Positions 18,522 through 26,782 of a DNA stretch of 64,000 bases are shown one piece after another (the first letter of the stretch is position 1; every line of letters begins with the position of its first letter). Location: the NCBI RefSeq assembly GCF_005222835.1, contig NZ_STGA01000029.1, forward strand, positions 868,001 to 932,000, given 5' to 3'. Below the pieces are notes generated by a model. It made no database searches, was not told the origin of the DNA, and saw only the letters and a list, made by a program, of their open reading frames with translations. Source of the DNA: Rhizobium sp. FKY42. GTDB taxonomy: Bacteria; Pseudomonadota; Alphaproteobacteria; Rhizobiales; Rhizobiaceae. The translations under genes and the position numbers were made by a program.

Positions 18522-19790
18522 TCAAAATCGGACGGTGAACTCGGTTCCTTTGCCCAGTTCTGACCTGACGATCAGACGAGCACGATGTCGGGTGAGGATG
18601 TGCTTGACGATCGCAAGACCAAGGCCCGTGCCTTTTTTGGAGCGGCTGTCGGCGACGCTCACGCGGTAAAAACGCTCCGTCAAACGCGGAACATGCTCCG
18701 CCGGGATACCGGGGCCACGGTCGATGACACCGAATTCCACGCGCTCGTTCTCGTCTCGCCGCAGATAGACATCGATGATCTTCCCGTCCTGACCGTATTT
18801 ACAGGCGTTCTCCACGAGGTTCTCGATGACCTGTACGAGTTCGTCGCGGTCGCCTGTCACCTCCACGTTTCCATCAGGGATTTCGAGGCGCATTTCGACG
18901 CCGAGATCTTCCGCAAGTGGCGCCAGCGTATCGCAGACGTGCCTGACCAGGGGCACCAGATCCAGACGCTTGTCCGGGGCGATGTGGGATTTGACTTCCA
19001 ATCGGGAGAGCGAAAGCAGATCGTCAACAAGGCGGCTCATGCGCGTTGCCTGATCGAGCATGATGGAAAGAAAGCGCTCATGGGCTGCCGCATCGCCTTT
19101 GGCAGGCCCCTGAAGGGTTTCGATGAAGCCTCGCAAGGACGCCAGCGGCGTGCGCAGTTCATGGCTTGCATTGGCCACGAAATCGGACCGCATCCGATCA
19201 AGGCTTCTAAGGTCAGAGACATCCCGGAAGGACAAGGCATAAAGCCGTCCTGGCAAAGCTTCGATTGCAGGGATCGGAGCGATCCGCGCGATATAAACGC
19301 GCTCGGAGGGAAGGCGCTCCGAATGCTCTATCTGGTTTGGAAGGTTCGTTCGCATCGTCTCGCGAACCATGTCCAGAATGCCCGGAGAGCGCAGGCGTGC
19401 CGAGAGGTGCTGACCGCGCACAAGATCGCCAAAAGCTTTCGACGCAGCATTGTTGATGTGCAGGATGTTGCCATCGGCACCCAGCAGGATCACCGGCATG
19501 TCGATGGCCTCGAACATGCTTCCAAGGTCGATCGGCGACGGTGGCGCAGGCGTCTCGGAAAGCGCAACAGTCGGCAATTCGACCGGTCTGCTGTCTGCAC
19601 CCGGAAGTGTAAGAACCGCGAAGAAGAGAAGGATCCAGCTTGCCAGGACAAGTCCGGTAGACACGTGCGCGAGCAGGGCGACAGTCGCCAGAAGCGTTGC
19701 CACGGCGATGACGATCCAGCCCTGTCGCAAGCGCTTGCCGATTCCTTCCATCCAGCTCTGCGCCTCCCCGCTCGATCCTATCTCTACCAT
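18522..19790 (-). CDS. phoR: Phosphate regulon sensor kinase PhoR
   Basis: This 422-residue inner-membrane histidine kinase has two N-terminal membrane helices (about 25-62) and a PAS domain (about 90-190). The HisKA region follows with the phosphorylated His210 in NASHELRTPLASL. The ATPase domain has VENACKYG (N box), GVIDRGPGI (G1) and GTGLGLAIVKHI (G2). It phosphorylates PhoB during phosphate starvation. There is no large periplasmic sensor, as expected for PhoR, which reads the Pst/PhoU state. It is the first gene of the leftward pho/pst series but is separated from pstS by the Pho-box promoter. Confidence 0.95.
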   Translation of the reverse strand: MVEIGSSGEAQSWMEGIGKRLRQGWIVIAVATLLATVALLAHVSTGLVLASWILLFFAVLTLPGADSRPVELPTVALSETPAPPSPIDLGSMFEAIDMPVILLGADGNILHINNAASKAFGDLVRGQHLSARLRSPGILDMVRETMRTNLPNQIEHSERLPSERVYIARIAPIPAIEALPGRLYALSFRDVSDLRSLDRMRSDFVANASHELRTPLASLRGFIETLQGPAKGDAAAHERFLSIMLDQATRMSRLVDDLLSLSRLEVKSHIAPDKRLDLVPLVRHVCDTLAPLAEDLGVEMRLEIPDGNVEVTGDRDELVQVIENLVENACKYGQDGKIIDVYLRRDENERVEFGVIDRGPGIPAEHVPRLTERFYRVSVADSRSKKGTGLGLAIVKHILTRHRARLIVRSELGKGTEFTVRF

Positions 19791-19953
19791 CAGTCACCTC
19801 CCCGCAACGCGATTGCTGGAGATAGCCGATCCGTATGACAGATATACATTGCGGGTTCGCGCGATAAGGAAAAAATCGTCGTGGGACTTGCAAAGCGGAT
19901 CAAAGAGACAAGACTTCTGTTGAATGTTGGTATCAGCAATCTGGAGGACAGGC

Positions 19954-20832
19954 ATGGTCGATTCTGAAGGAAGCCGCGCAGTAGAACTGGATATCGGCGG
20001 GAAGCTGCGTGTTTTCGATATCGATGACCCAAAACTGCCTGATTGGATCGATGAGGCTGCGCTGACATCCGGCAACTTTCCCTACAAGAAGAAGCTGAAA
20101 AGCGAAGAATATGACGATGAGTTGACGGCGTTGCAGATCGAGCTCGTGAAGGCGCAGATATTCATGCGACAAACCGGGCAGCGAATCATGGCGCTCTTTG
20201 AAGGACGCGATGCGGCCGGGAAAGGTGGCTCGATCCTTTCCATCCACAGTGCGGTCAACCCTCGCTATGCGCGTGTCGTTGCACTGACGAAGCCAACGGA
20301 GACCGAGGCGGGTCAATGGTATTTTCAGCGCTACGTCACGCATTTCCCGACGAAGGGCGAAATGGTCCTGTTCGATCGATCCTGGTATAACCGGGCTGGC
20401 GTCGAGCCGGTCATGGGCTTCTGTTCCCCCGAGGAGCACAAGCATTTTTTGAGAGTTGTTCCAAGCTTCGAGCAGCTGATCGTCGACGACAAGATCCACT
20501 TCTTCAAATTCTGGCTGAACATCGGACGGGAAATGCAGCTGAAACGCTTCCACGACCGCAGACATGATCCACTCAAGACCTGGAAGCTTTCGCCGATGGA
20601 TATCGCGGCCCTAACGAAGTGGAAAGACTATACGCAGATGCGCGATCTGATGATCGAGAAAACGCACACGAAATTCGCTCCCTGGACTGTCGTTCGGGCC
20701 AATGACAAGCGCCGCGCACGCCTCAATATCATTCGGCACATTCTGATGGCGATCGATTATGACGGCAAAGACAAGAAGGCGATAGGCGAGATCGATAACA
20801 AGATACTCAGCTTCGGGGCCGAAGACCTATAG
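19954..20832 (+). CDS. ppk2: Polyphosphate kinase 2
   Basis: The 292-residue protein is a single-domain PPK2. Walker A is GRDAAGKG at 84-91, the conserved [15 protein letters not shown] is followed by the Walker B region [18 protein letters not shown], and the lid has [16 protein letters not shown]2 enzymes transfer phosphate between polyphosphate and nucleoside diphosphates (class I) in the cytosol. It is read divergently from phoR, next to the phosphate regulon, which fits storage and reuse of phosphate. Start ATG 19954 has GGAGG eight bases upstream; the frame is open 30 bases further. Confidence 0.92.
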   Translation: MVDSEGSRAVELDIGGKLRVFDIDDPKLPDWIDEAALTSGNFPYKKKLKSEEYDDELTALQIELVKAQIFMRQTGQRIMALFEGRDAAGKGGSILSIHSAVNPRYARVVALTKPTETEAGQWYFQRYVTHFPTKGEMVLFDRSWYNRAGVEPVMGFCSPEEHKHFLRVVPSFEQLIVDDKIHFFKFWLNIGREMQLKRFHDRRHDPLKTWKLSPMDIAALTKWKDYTQMRDLMIEKTHTKFAPWTVVRANDKRRARLNIIRHILMAIDYDGKDKKAIGEIDNKILSFGAEDL

Positions 20833-20844
20833 GCGCCACCTTGA

Positions 20845-22038
20845 TCACTGGCCTGGAAGCACCCGGATCGAATAGACGACGATCGGCTGGCGCGAGCCAA
20901 GAATATCGCTGTTGATCAAGATGCGGCCCGGCTGCGTCGGGACGAGTGTCCTGTCAAAGGCCACACGGAACAGCGTGTCTGAACGTTCCTGCGTCGCCAT
21001 CACCCGGTGGCGGCTGCAATTCCCCAGACTTGAGAAATCGCATCGGACAGCGAGCTGCACCGATTGGTCGGCTCCCGCCTGCAGGGTCAGCGCGATCGTC
21101 GAGGTCTTGCCTGCCAGTTCGCGCAGGACTTCGACCGGCACTTCGATCCCGACATCTCCTGCGGCATCCGGCGATGCCGACGTTATGCGCAAAGCCGGTC
21201 CGTCGGCCATCGCGATGGTTTCCGCCTTGGCCTGCGCTCCAGGTGCCACCCTGCCCTTTCGCGCATTGCCGTAGATTTCGAGCCAGTCTGCAGAAAACCC
21301 CTGCTTCGGATCCATGGCGTTGGATGGTGCACCAGAGAAGTCTTCCTCCCGGACGGATGCCGGAGGATTGGGTACGCTTGTGTCGCGCTCGGCCGCCGTC
21401 ATGAACAGCCCCGCCGTAAAGGCCCACCAGACCCCCATCCCGATGAAGGTAAAGAAGATGAGATAGATGAAAAGGCGAGAAATCAGCCCCCTCTTGCGGC
21501 GCTTGCGCTTTTCTCCCGGAACGAGGGGCGCAGTGTCTGAGACAGGCGCCGCCGACGCAACTGGACGGCGTTTACGCTTGAACAAGCCCCGCTTCTGTTG
21601 CTGGGTCGCAGCAACAGACGGGTTGGGCGCGAGCCTGTCCTGGCTCGGTTCCGCGCGCATTGCGGAGAGATCTGCGGTGGTCATATCCGGAAAAGAGGCC
21701 GGGGTCGCCCGCTCTCGCGTCTGACCGCCAAGAACGGTCGCTTCTGCCGCATTGAACGAAGGCATCGGGGCGCCCGGCGCAATATCGAGATCGGGCTCGG
21801 CCAGCAGGTCGGGAATTGCTTGCGCACTCCGCGCCTCTTCCTCGCTTTCGATCTGGAGGATCAGTTCCTCAAGGCGCGCCTGTTGAGCAACGATGACCTC
21901 GGGATCGGTGATGTCCTGCTTCTTGAGGCCCGCATCAAGCGCCTGCCGGGCAGATTGATAAATGCGTGCACGAGTACTGGGATCGTTGCGATCTGAGCGC
22001 GAGAGCGCATTCCGGATTGCCGTTTCCAAACCGCTCAC
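20845..22038 (-). CDS. Conserved single-span membrane protein of unknown function
   Basis: I do not recognise a characterised family. From a GTG start at 22038 (preceded by GAAGAAGG) the protein has 397 residues. The N-terminal part is predicted helical, with SGLETAIRNALSRSDRNDPS and a Glu-rich stretch EELILQIESEEEARSAQA. A basic linker (about 175-195, KRKRRP and EKRKRRKRG) leads into one strong membrane helix (LFIYLIFFTFIGMGVWWAF). A C-terminal domain of about 190 residues ends in a beta-rich region (VQLAVRCDFSSLGNCSRHR; DRTLVPTQPGRILIN). The basic stretch before the helix suggests a cytosolic N-terminus and periplasmic C-terminus. It converges on ppk2, 12 bp apart. Confidence 0.75.
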   Translation of the reverse strand: MSGLETAIRNALSRSDRNDPSTRARIYQSARQALDAGLKKQDITDPEVIVAQQARLEELILQIESEEEARSAQAIPDLLAEPDLDIAPGAPMPSFNAAEATVLGGQTRERATPASFPDMTTADLSAMRAEPSQDRLAPNPSVAATQQQKRGLFKRKRRPVASAAPVSDTAPLVPGEKRKRRKRGLISRLFIYLIFFTFIGMGVWWAFTAGLFMTAAERDTSVPNPPASVREEDFSGAPSNAMDPKQGFSADWLEIYGNARKGRVAPGAQAKAETIAMADGPALRITSASPDAAGDVGIEVPVEVLRELAGKTSTIALTLQAGADQSVQLAVRCDFSSLGNCSRHRVMATQERSDTLFRVAFDRTLVPTQPGRILINSDILGSRQPIVVYSIRVLPGQ

Positions 22039-22255
22039 GAAATTTCCTTCTTCTCTATCGCACTGGCCTTGCTTTACCTTTCGGTAACCTCTTGCCACGG
22101 GAACTGCAAGCGTTGCCCACCAATCGGATGGTGACAGAGGGCGAGAGCTTCTGCCAGATGATGACGCCACGGCGAAAAAGATGCCAGATGATGCTTGAAA
22201 TCTGTTTTCATTCGCTGTATCAGCCCCCTCACACAGCGAACGGACAGTTCGCCGG

Positions 22256-22331
22256 GCCGCTTTAGCTCAGTCGGTAGAGCACGTCATTCGTAATGACGGG
22301 GTCACGTGTTCGAGTCACGTAAGCGGCACCA
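22256..22331 (+). tRNA. tRNA-Thr (anticodon CGT)
   Basis: Acceptor strands GCCGCTT and AAGCGGC pair, the D-arm has AGCTCAGTCGGTAGAGC, the anticodon stem CGTCA/TGACG encloses TTCGTAA, and the T-arm has GTTCGAGTC. CCA is encoded at 22329-22331. Confidence 0.97.
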
Positions 22332-22556
22332 TTCACTCTTCTTTTCATGAACACATACATCTGCACGGAAATGTGATCGGTGTTGATCGCGCCGTTATTC
22401 TTACAATTTCGGGCTGAGAAGCCCTAAATTACCCGTTACGAATACAGACACTGCGCAGCAAGGGCTTGCATTTCAAATCAAAAGAGCCTTGGCTAGCTGA
22501 AAGTTCATTCTTTTCCTTCATCGTGTTTTTTGTGATGGTGGAAATCGACAGGGTTC

Positions 22557-23387
22557 ATGAAGGACGACGTGTTTCAGGTAAAGTTCTGGGGAACGCGCGG
22601 CAGCGTTCCGGTCTCAGGACCAGACTTCATCCATTATGGGGGGAATACGGCCTGCGTGGAGGTCCGCTGCGGGACACACCGGCTGCTCTTCGATGCCGGC
22701 TCGGGCATCCGCGAGGCGGGCCTCGATATGCTCGCCGAGAGCACGCCGGAGGTCGATCTATTCTTCACTCATGTTCACTATGACCACATTATCGGGCTGC
22801 CATTTTTCAAGCCGATGTACGTGCCAAGCACTGTCGTCAACATGTGGTCCGGACATCTGCACGGCGTGATGACGACGGGGGAGATGATCGAGCAATTCAT
22901 CAGCCCTCCCTTCTTCCCGATCAAGCTGGATATCTGCAAGGCTTCCTTGGCATTCAGGGATTTCAAACCTGGAGACATCCTGACGCCTCGCCCGGGCATA
23001 ACGCTCAAGACTTTCTCCCTCAACCACCCCGGCGGTTGCGTAGGCTATCGCGTGGAATGGGAAGGTCGCTCCGTCGCTCTCGTATTCGATCTGGAACATG
23101 TTCCGGGCCAGTTGGATCCCGTTGCGCTCGAAATGATGCAAGGGGCAGACCTAGCAATCTATGATTCGGCATTCACCGATGCGGAAATGCAGCGCTATTG
23201 CGGCTTTGGCCACTCCAGCTGGGAGCAGGCAGTCAAACTGGCTGATACGGCCAAGACTAAAAACCTCGCGCTTTTCCATCACGCACCATCACGCACCGAC
23301 AATGAAATGGCGCTAATGGAACGTCTGGCGCAGGAACACTTCGCCAACACCTTCGCTGCTCGCGATGGAATGGTCGTCTCGCTTTAA
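22557..23387 (+). CDS. Metallo-beta-lactamase-fold hydrolase
   Basis: The 276-residue protein has the MBL metal signature THVHYDH (His72, His74, Asp76, His77), a later His in SLNHPGG, Asp in VFDLEH and a last His in LFHHAPSR. The opening FWGTRGSVPVSGPDFIHYGG is typical of the RNase Z / phosphodiesterase-like branch, whose substrates are phosphodiesters. It stands 131 bp before the cyclase gene cyaC on the same strand. A cyclic-nucleotide phosphodiesterase role is therefore attractive, but this is inference from neighbours; the sequence itself gives only the fold and metal site. Confidence 0.85.
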   Translation: MKDDVFQVKFWGTRGSVPVSGPDFIHYGGNTACVEVRCGTHRLLFDAGSGIREAGLDMLAESTPEVDLFFTHVHYDHIIGLPFFKPMYVPSTVVNMWSGHLHGVMTTGEMIEQFISPPFFPIKLDICKASLAFRDFKPGDILTPRPGITLKTFSLNHPGGCVGYRVEWEGRSVALVFDLEHVPGQLDPVALEMMQGADLAIYDSAFTDAEMQRYCGFGHSSWEQAVKLADTAKTKNLALFHHAPSRTDNEMALMERLAQEHFANTFAARDGMVVSL

Positions 23388-23518
23388 TCCTGCCACCCTT
23401 TCGACCGAATCGCCGAAGACAAGCAAAACCCATTGATGCGGTCGCAGGCCCGGACGTTTACAGAGGACCGCAAAGCTGCCATTTCTGCATCGAGTATGGA
23501 CCAACGAGTCGAGGATGC

Positions 23519-25240
23519 ATGGCCGCTGGGGCGATACGATCAATAGTGACGGAGCGCCAGTTGCGGCGCGTACGGCTCCTGTCAGGCCTGATCATCTTCA
23601 CCTTCCTCGCAATGCATATGACCAACCATGTGTTCGGCCTCATCTCGGTCGAGATGGCAGACTACGCCCGACGCTGGTTCTTGCCGATCTGGCGCAACAA
23701 GATCGGCTCGATCCTTCTCTACGGCTCCTTCATCGTCCACATCATTCTTGTGCTCGGCTCGCTTTACATGCGCCGCAGCCTTGCAATGCCATGGTCGGAA
23801 GCCGCGCAGATCACGCTTGGTCTCCTTGTACCGGTTCTCCTGATCGATCATATCGTCGCAACCCGCCTCTCATCCTCCCTGTTCTATTTGCGGGACAGCT
23901 ACGAGACGGTCGTCCATACCCTGTGGAGCAAATCGCCGTTCAACGGTGCAAAGCAATCTCTCGCGCTGGTCGTGATCTGGCTGCATGGCTGCATCGGCAT
24001 TCATTTCTGGCTGAGATACCGTCCCTGGTATTCCGCCATCTGGCCAGGTGTCCTGACGATCGGCATTCTTCTGCCGACACTCTCGTTGCTGGGTTTCGTC
24101 CAGATGGGACGCACCATGGCAACGCCTGTCTACCTGCTAAGCGGCTATCCCGGCGGATACTACGACCCGACCTTACTCTCGGCGGATGCCAATGCCACCC
24201 TGATGCGGATCCGTATTACACTGCACGGAACCTTTCTGGCCGCGGTGCTCGGCGTCTTTGCGCTGCGTGCCTTGCGCTGGCTGAGGGAGCGGGCTCACCT
24301 CATCACCATCCGGTATCCCGGGGGCGAGGCCATCAGTGTACCTCGAGGATACACTGTTCTGGAGGCAAGCCGAATGGTAGGCCGTCCTCACTATGCGGTA
24401 TGCGGGGGAAAGGGCCGCTGTTCGACATGTCGCGTTCAGGTCATTGAAGGAGAGGACAATCTTCCGGCCTGCGATCCGCAGGAAGAGCGGACACTCTCCC
24501 GCATCAAAGCCGGCAAAGGCGTACGTCTTGCCTGTCAACTGCGCCCGACCGGACCTGTTACCGTAACACCCTTGCTCATGGCCAAAACGCCCTCGGAGGA
24601 AGCGCCGGACAGTTACGAGGCCATTCCGGGACGCGAGCGTGAAATCGCGGTTCTCTTTTGCGATATCCGTAACTTTACAACGCTGACCGAAAGCCGGTTG
24701 CCGTTCGATATCGTTTTTCTCCTGAACCGCTATTTCAACGTTGTCGGGCAGGCGGTAGAGCAGGCTGGCGGCCGCATGGACAAGTTCATCGGCGATGGGG
24801 CCATGGCGCTGTTCGGCATAACCGGTTCCGAAGAGCTTGCCTGCCGACAGGCGCTGGACGCAGCGCGCCGCATCATCGAGGGGATCGAAAACCTGAACGA
24901 ACAGCTTTCGGGAGAGCTTCCTGATCCGCTTCGAATCGCGATCGGCATTCACACGGGCCCGGCGGTGGTCGGAACTCTGGGTTACAGCAATGCACGCACG
25001 CTGACAGCCATTGGCGATACGGTGAACGTTGCTAGCCGTCTGGAAGCGGTTGCCAAGGATCTGGATACGAAGCTCGTGATGTCCGCTCCCGTTGCGGATC
25101 TGGCAGGCCTGGACTTCTCTTCCATCCCCAGCCGCGAGATCAGCGTTCGTGGAAGAACCGAACCACTGAAGGTCTACGTCTTCGAAAAGGGTGTCAGAAA
25201 GGCGCTTAAGGGCCTCGATCTGGATCCAGGCTCAGCGTAG
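23519..25240 (+). CDS. cyaC: Haem-anchored, ferredoxin-containing adenylate cyclase CyaC
   Basis: The 573-residue protein joins three parts. Residues 15-255 form a six-helix membrane anchor with histidines at 33, 37, 74, 111, 156, 162 and 236, like the dihaem-B anchor of succinate dehydrogenases. Residues 260-350 form a [2Fe-2S] ferredoxin domain (Cys295, Cys301, Cys304, Cys339). From about 372 a class III cyclase follows, with metal Asp382 in LFCDIRNFT and Asp426 in FIGDGAMALFG, purine-selecting Lys422, and GDTVNVASRLE. Sinorhizobium meliloti CyaC has this build and is reported as an adenylate cyclase responding to quinone redox state. It is the first of three cyclase-fold genes in a row. 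Confidence 0.92.
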   Translation: MAAGAIRSIVTERQLRRVRLLSGLIIFTFLAMHMTNHVFGLISVEMADYARRWFLPIWRNKIGSILLYGSFIVHIILVLGSLYMRRSLAMPWSEAAQITLGLLVPVLLIDHIVATRLSSSLFYLRDSYETVVHTLWSKSPFNGAKQSLALVVIWLHGCIGIHFWLRYRPWYSAIWPGVLTIGILLPTLSLLGFVQMGRTMATPVYLLSGYPGGYYDPTLLSADANATLMRIRITLHGTFLAAVLGVFALRALRWLRERAHLITIRYPGGEAISVPRGYTVLEASRMVGRPHYAVCGGKGRCSTCRVQVIEGEDNLPACDPQEERTLSRIKAGKGVRLACQLRPTGPVTVTPLLMAKTPSEEAPDSYEAIPGREREIAVLFCDIRNFTTLTESRLPFDIVFLLNRYFNVVGQAVEQAGGRMDKFIGDGAMALFGITGSEELACRQALDAARRIIEGIENLNEQLSGELPDPLRIAIGIHTGPAVVGTLGYSNARTLTAIGDTVNVASRLEAVAKDLDTKLVMSAPVADLAGLDFSSIPSREISVRGRTEPLKVYVFEKGVRKALKGLDLDPGSA

Positions 25241-25292
25241 TGGACCAGAGAATGCGCGTGCGCCCACCAAGACTTCATGTTAGCCTCTTTTC

Positions 25293-26456
25293 ATGCAATC
25301 CGAGAGCAACGATTTTTTCTATTCCGTCCTTCCCGTTCTAACGCGGTTCGAAGATGTGACGGATGCGGAAAATTACACCTCTCTTCCGGACGACTGGTTC
25401 CTGGCGCTTGCCGATATCGTTGGTTCAACGGGCGCAATCGCGGAAGGACGATACAAGGATGTGAACATGGCGGGCGCCAGCGTCATATCCGCAATCCTCA
25501 ACGTGCTGGACCAAACGGACTATCCGTTTGTCTTCGGTGGAGACGGCGCCCTTGTTGCCATTCCGCCCACAAAGCGATTGGATGCACGTCAGGCACTTTC
25601 TTCGGTTTGCAGTTGGGTCAAAGAGGAATTGCGCCTTGATATGCGTGTTGCTCTCGTTCCAATGAAGGACGTGCGCAAGGCGGGACGCGATGTGGGCGTT
25701 GCACGGTTTGCGGCAAGCCCATCGGTATCATACGCCATGTTCAATGGCGGCGGTGCCAGCTGGGCCGAACAGCAAATGAAGGCAGGGCACTTTCTCATCA
25801 AGGAGGAGAGCGCCGCCCATCCGGATCTCACAGGCCTTTCCTGCCGCTGGGACGCGATCCCGAGCCAGCGAGGTCAGATCGTCTCACTCATCGTCAGCCC
25901 AACGTCGCCGTCGACGATGAATGAGTTTCGAGATCTGATGGTCAGACTGATAGCGATCACCAGCCATACCTCAAGAAACGGAAATCCGGTACCCGCGGAG
26001 GGGCCGCCGTTGCGCTACAACGCACAGAACATTGAGCGGGAAGCCCATGCGACGGCACCACCGGACAAGAGAAGCGCGCGAAAATGGGCGATCCGGATGC
26101 AGATCTGGCTTACGATCCTGCTCTATCGCTTCAATCTGTCATTGGGACGCTTCAATGCGCGCCAGTATGCTCGGGACGTGGCCCAGAATTCGGACTTCCG
26201 CAAGTTTGACGACGGCCTCAAGATGACACTCGATGTAGATGCCGATCAGCTTAAGCAGATCCGATCCTTGCTGGAGACCGGAAAAGGCAATGGCATCTGT
26301 GACTATGGCCTGCACAGTCAGGACAGCGCGCTGATGACCTGCCTTGTTTTCAATCCGCTTTCCCACAACCATGTCCATTTCATCGATGGCGCAAGCGGGG
26401 GATATGCACTGGCAGCCAGCCAATTGGTGAACAGGCCCAAACCGATGCGCCCGTAA
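25293..26456 (+). CDS. DUF3095 protein with a cyclase-like fold
   Basis: The 387-residue protein matches the DUF3095 pattern as I know it. Near the N-terminus WFLALADIVGSTGAIAEGRY and PFVFGGDGALVAI resemble the two metal-binding segments of class III nucleotide cyclases, so a related fold is likely. The usual purine-selecting lysine (normally four residues before the G-D of GDG) is not present: the segment reads YPFVFGGDG. The C-terminal half (MTLDVDADQLKQIRSLLETG; YGLHSQDSALMTCLV) is a separate region conserved in this family. Activity is unknown. It starts 52 bp after cyaC on the same strand and may share its transcript. Confidence 0.75.
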   Translation: MQSESNDFFYSVLPVLTRFEDVTDAENYTSLPDDWFLALADIVGSTGAIAEGRYKDVNMAGASVISAILNVLDQTDYPFVFGGDGALVAIPPTKRLDARQALSSVCSWVKEELRLDMRVALVPMKDVRKAGRDVGVARFAASPSVSYAMFNGGGASWAEQQMKAGHFLIKEESAAHPDLTGLSCRWDAIPSQRGQIVSLIVSPTSPSTMNEFRDLMVRLIAITSHTSRNGNPVPAEGPPLRYNAQNIEREAHATAPPDKRSARKWAIRMQIWLTILLYRFNLSLGRFNARQYARDVAQNSDFRKFDDGLKMTLDVDADQLKQIRSLLETGKGNGICDYGLHSQDSALMTCLVFNPLSHNHVHFIDGASGGYALAASQLVNRPKPMRP

Positions 26457-26782
26457 ACATCAATCAGGTTTGTCGCTCGACCGACGGAATTTCAACCGGC
26501 CATCGGAAAATTTCCAGAGAGCGGGCTTGTTTGAGGAATGGTCCATACCAAACTGATGTGCGTATTTGGCTATACTCATATATAGTCATTCCCGAAGCGG
26601 GTCGTGAGCCTCCAGTGCCTCTTCCTCGCTTCAGGCTTCGTTTTGCTAGCATGGCATCTTCGCAAGGCCGTCGAGTATTTTGCGTTCACCATGCTTGAGA
26701 TGATGCGCTTCCGGATCACCGGGCTCGCAGGACCTACACGACAGTGCCCAAGCACGGGCACGGATCTCTTCAAGGCATTGCT
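26457..26782 (+). other. Gap between DUF3095 gene and second cyclase; possible small ORF
   Basis: This 326-bp stretch has no recognised gene. One small frame, GTG 26604 to stop 26786, would code 60 residues with a hydrophobic start (CLFLASGFVLLAWHL) and overlap the next ATG as ATGA at 26783, the arrangement of coupled genes. The upstream half includes an AT-rich palindromic patch (ACTCATATATAGT, about 26574-26586) that could hold a promoter. Neither is certain. Confidence 0.3.

Noticed and set aside
18585-19838. Open frame of 417 codons on the plus strand across phoR
   Set aside because: It is antisense to a clear histidine kinase gene and its translation is rich in Arg, His and Gln without domain pattern, as expected for a shadow frame in GC-rich DNA.
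19835-19852. Possible Pho box between phoR and ppk2
   Set aside because: One half (CTGTCAT on the minus strand) is perfect, but no second unit fits at the 11-bp period on either side.
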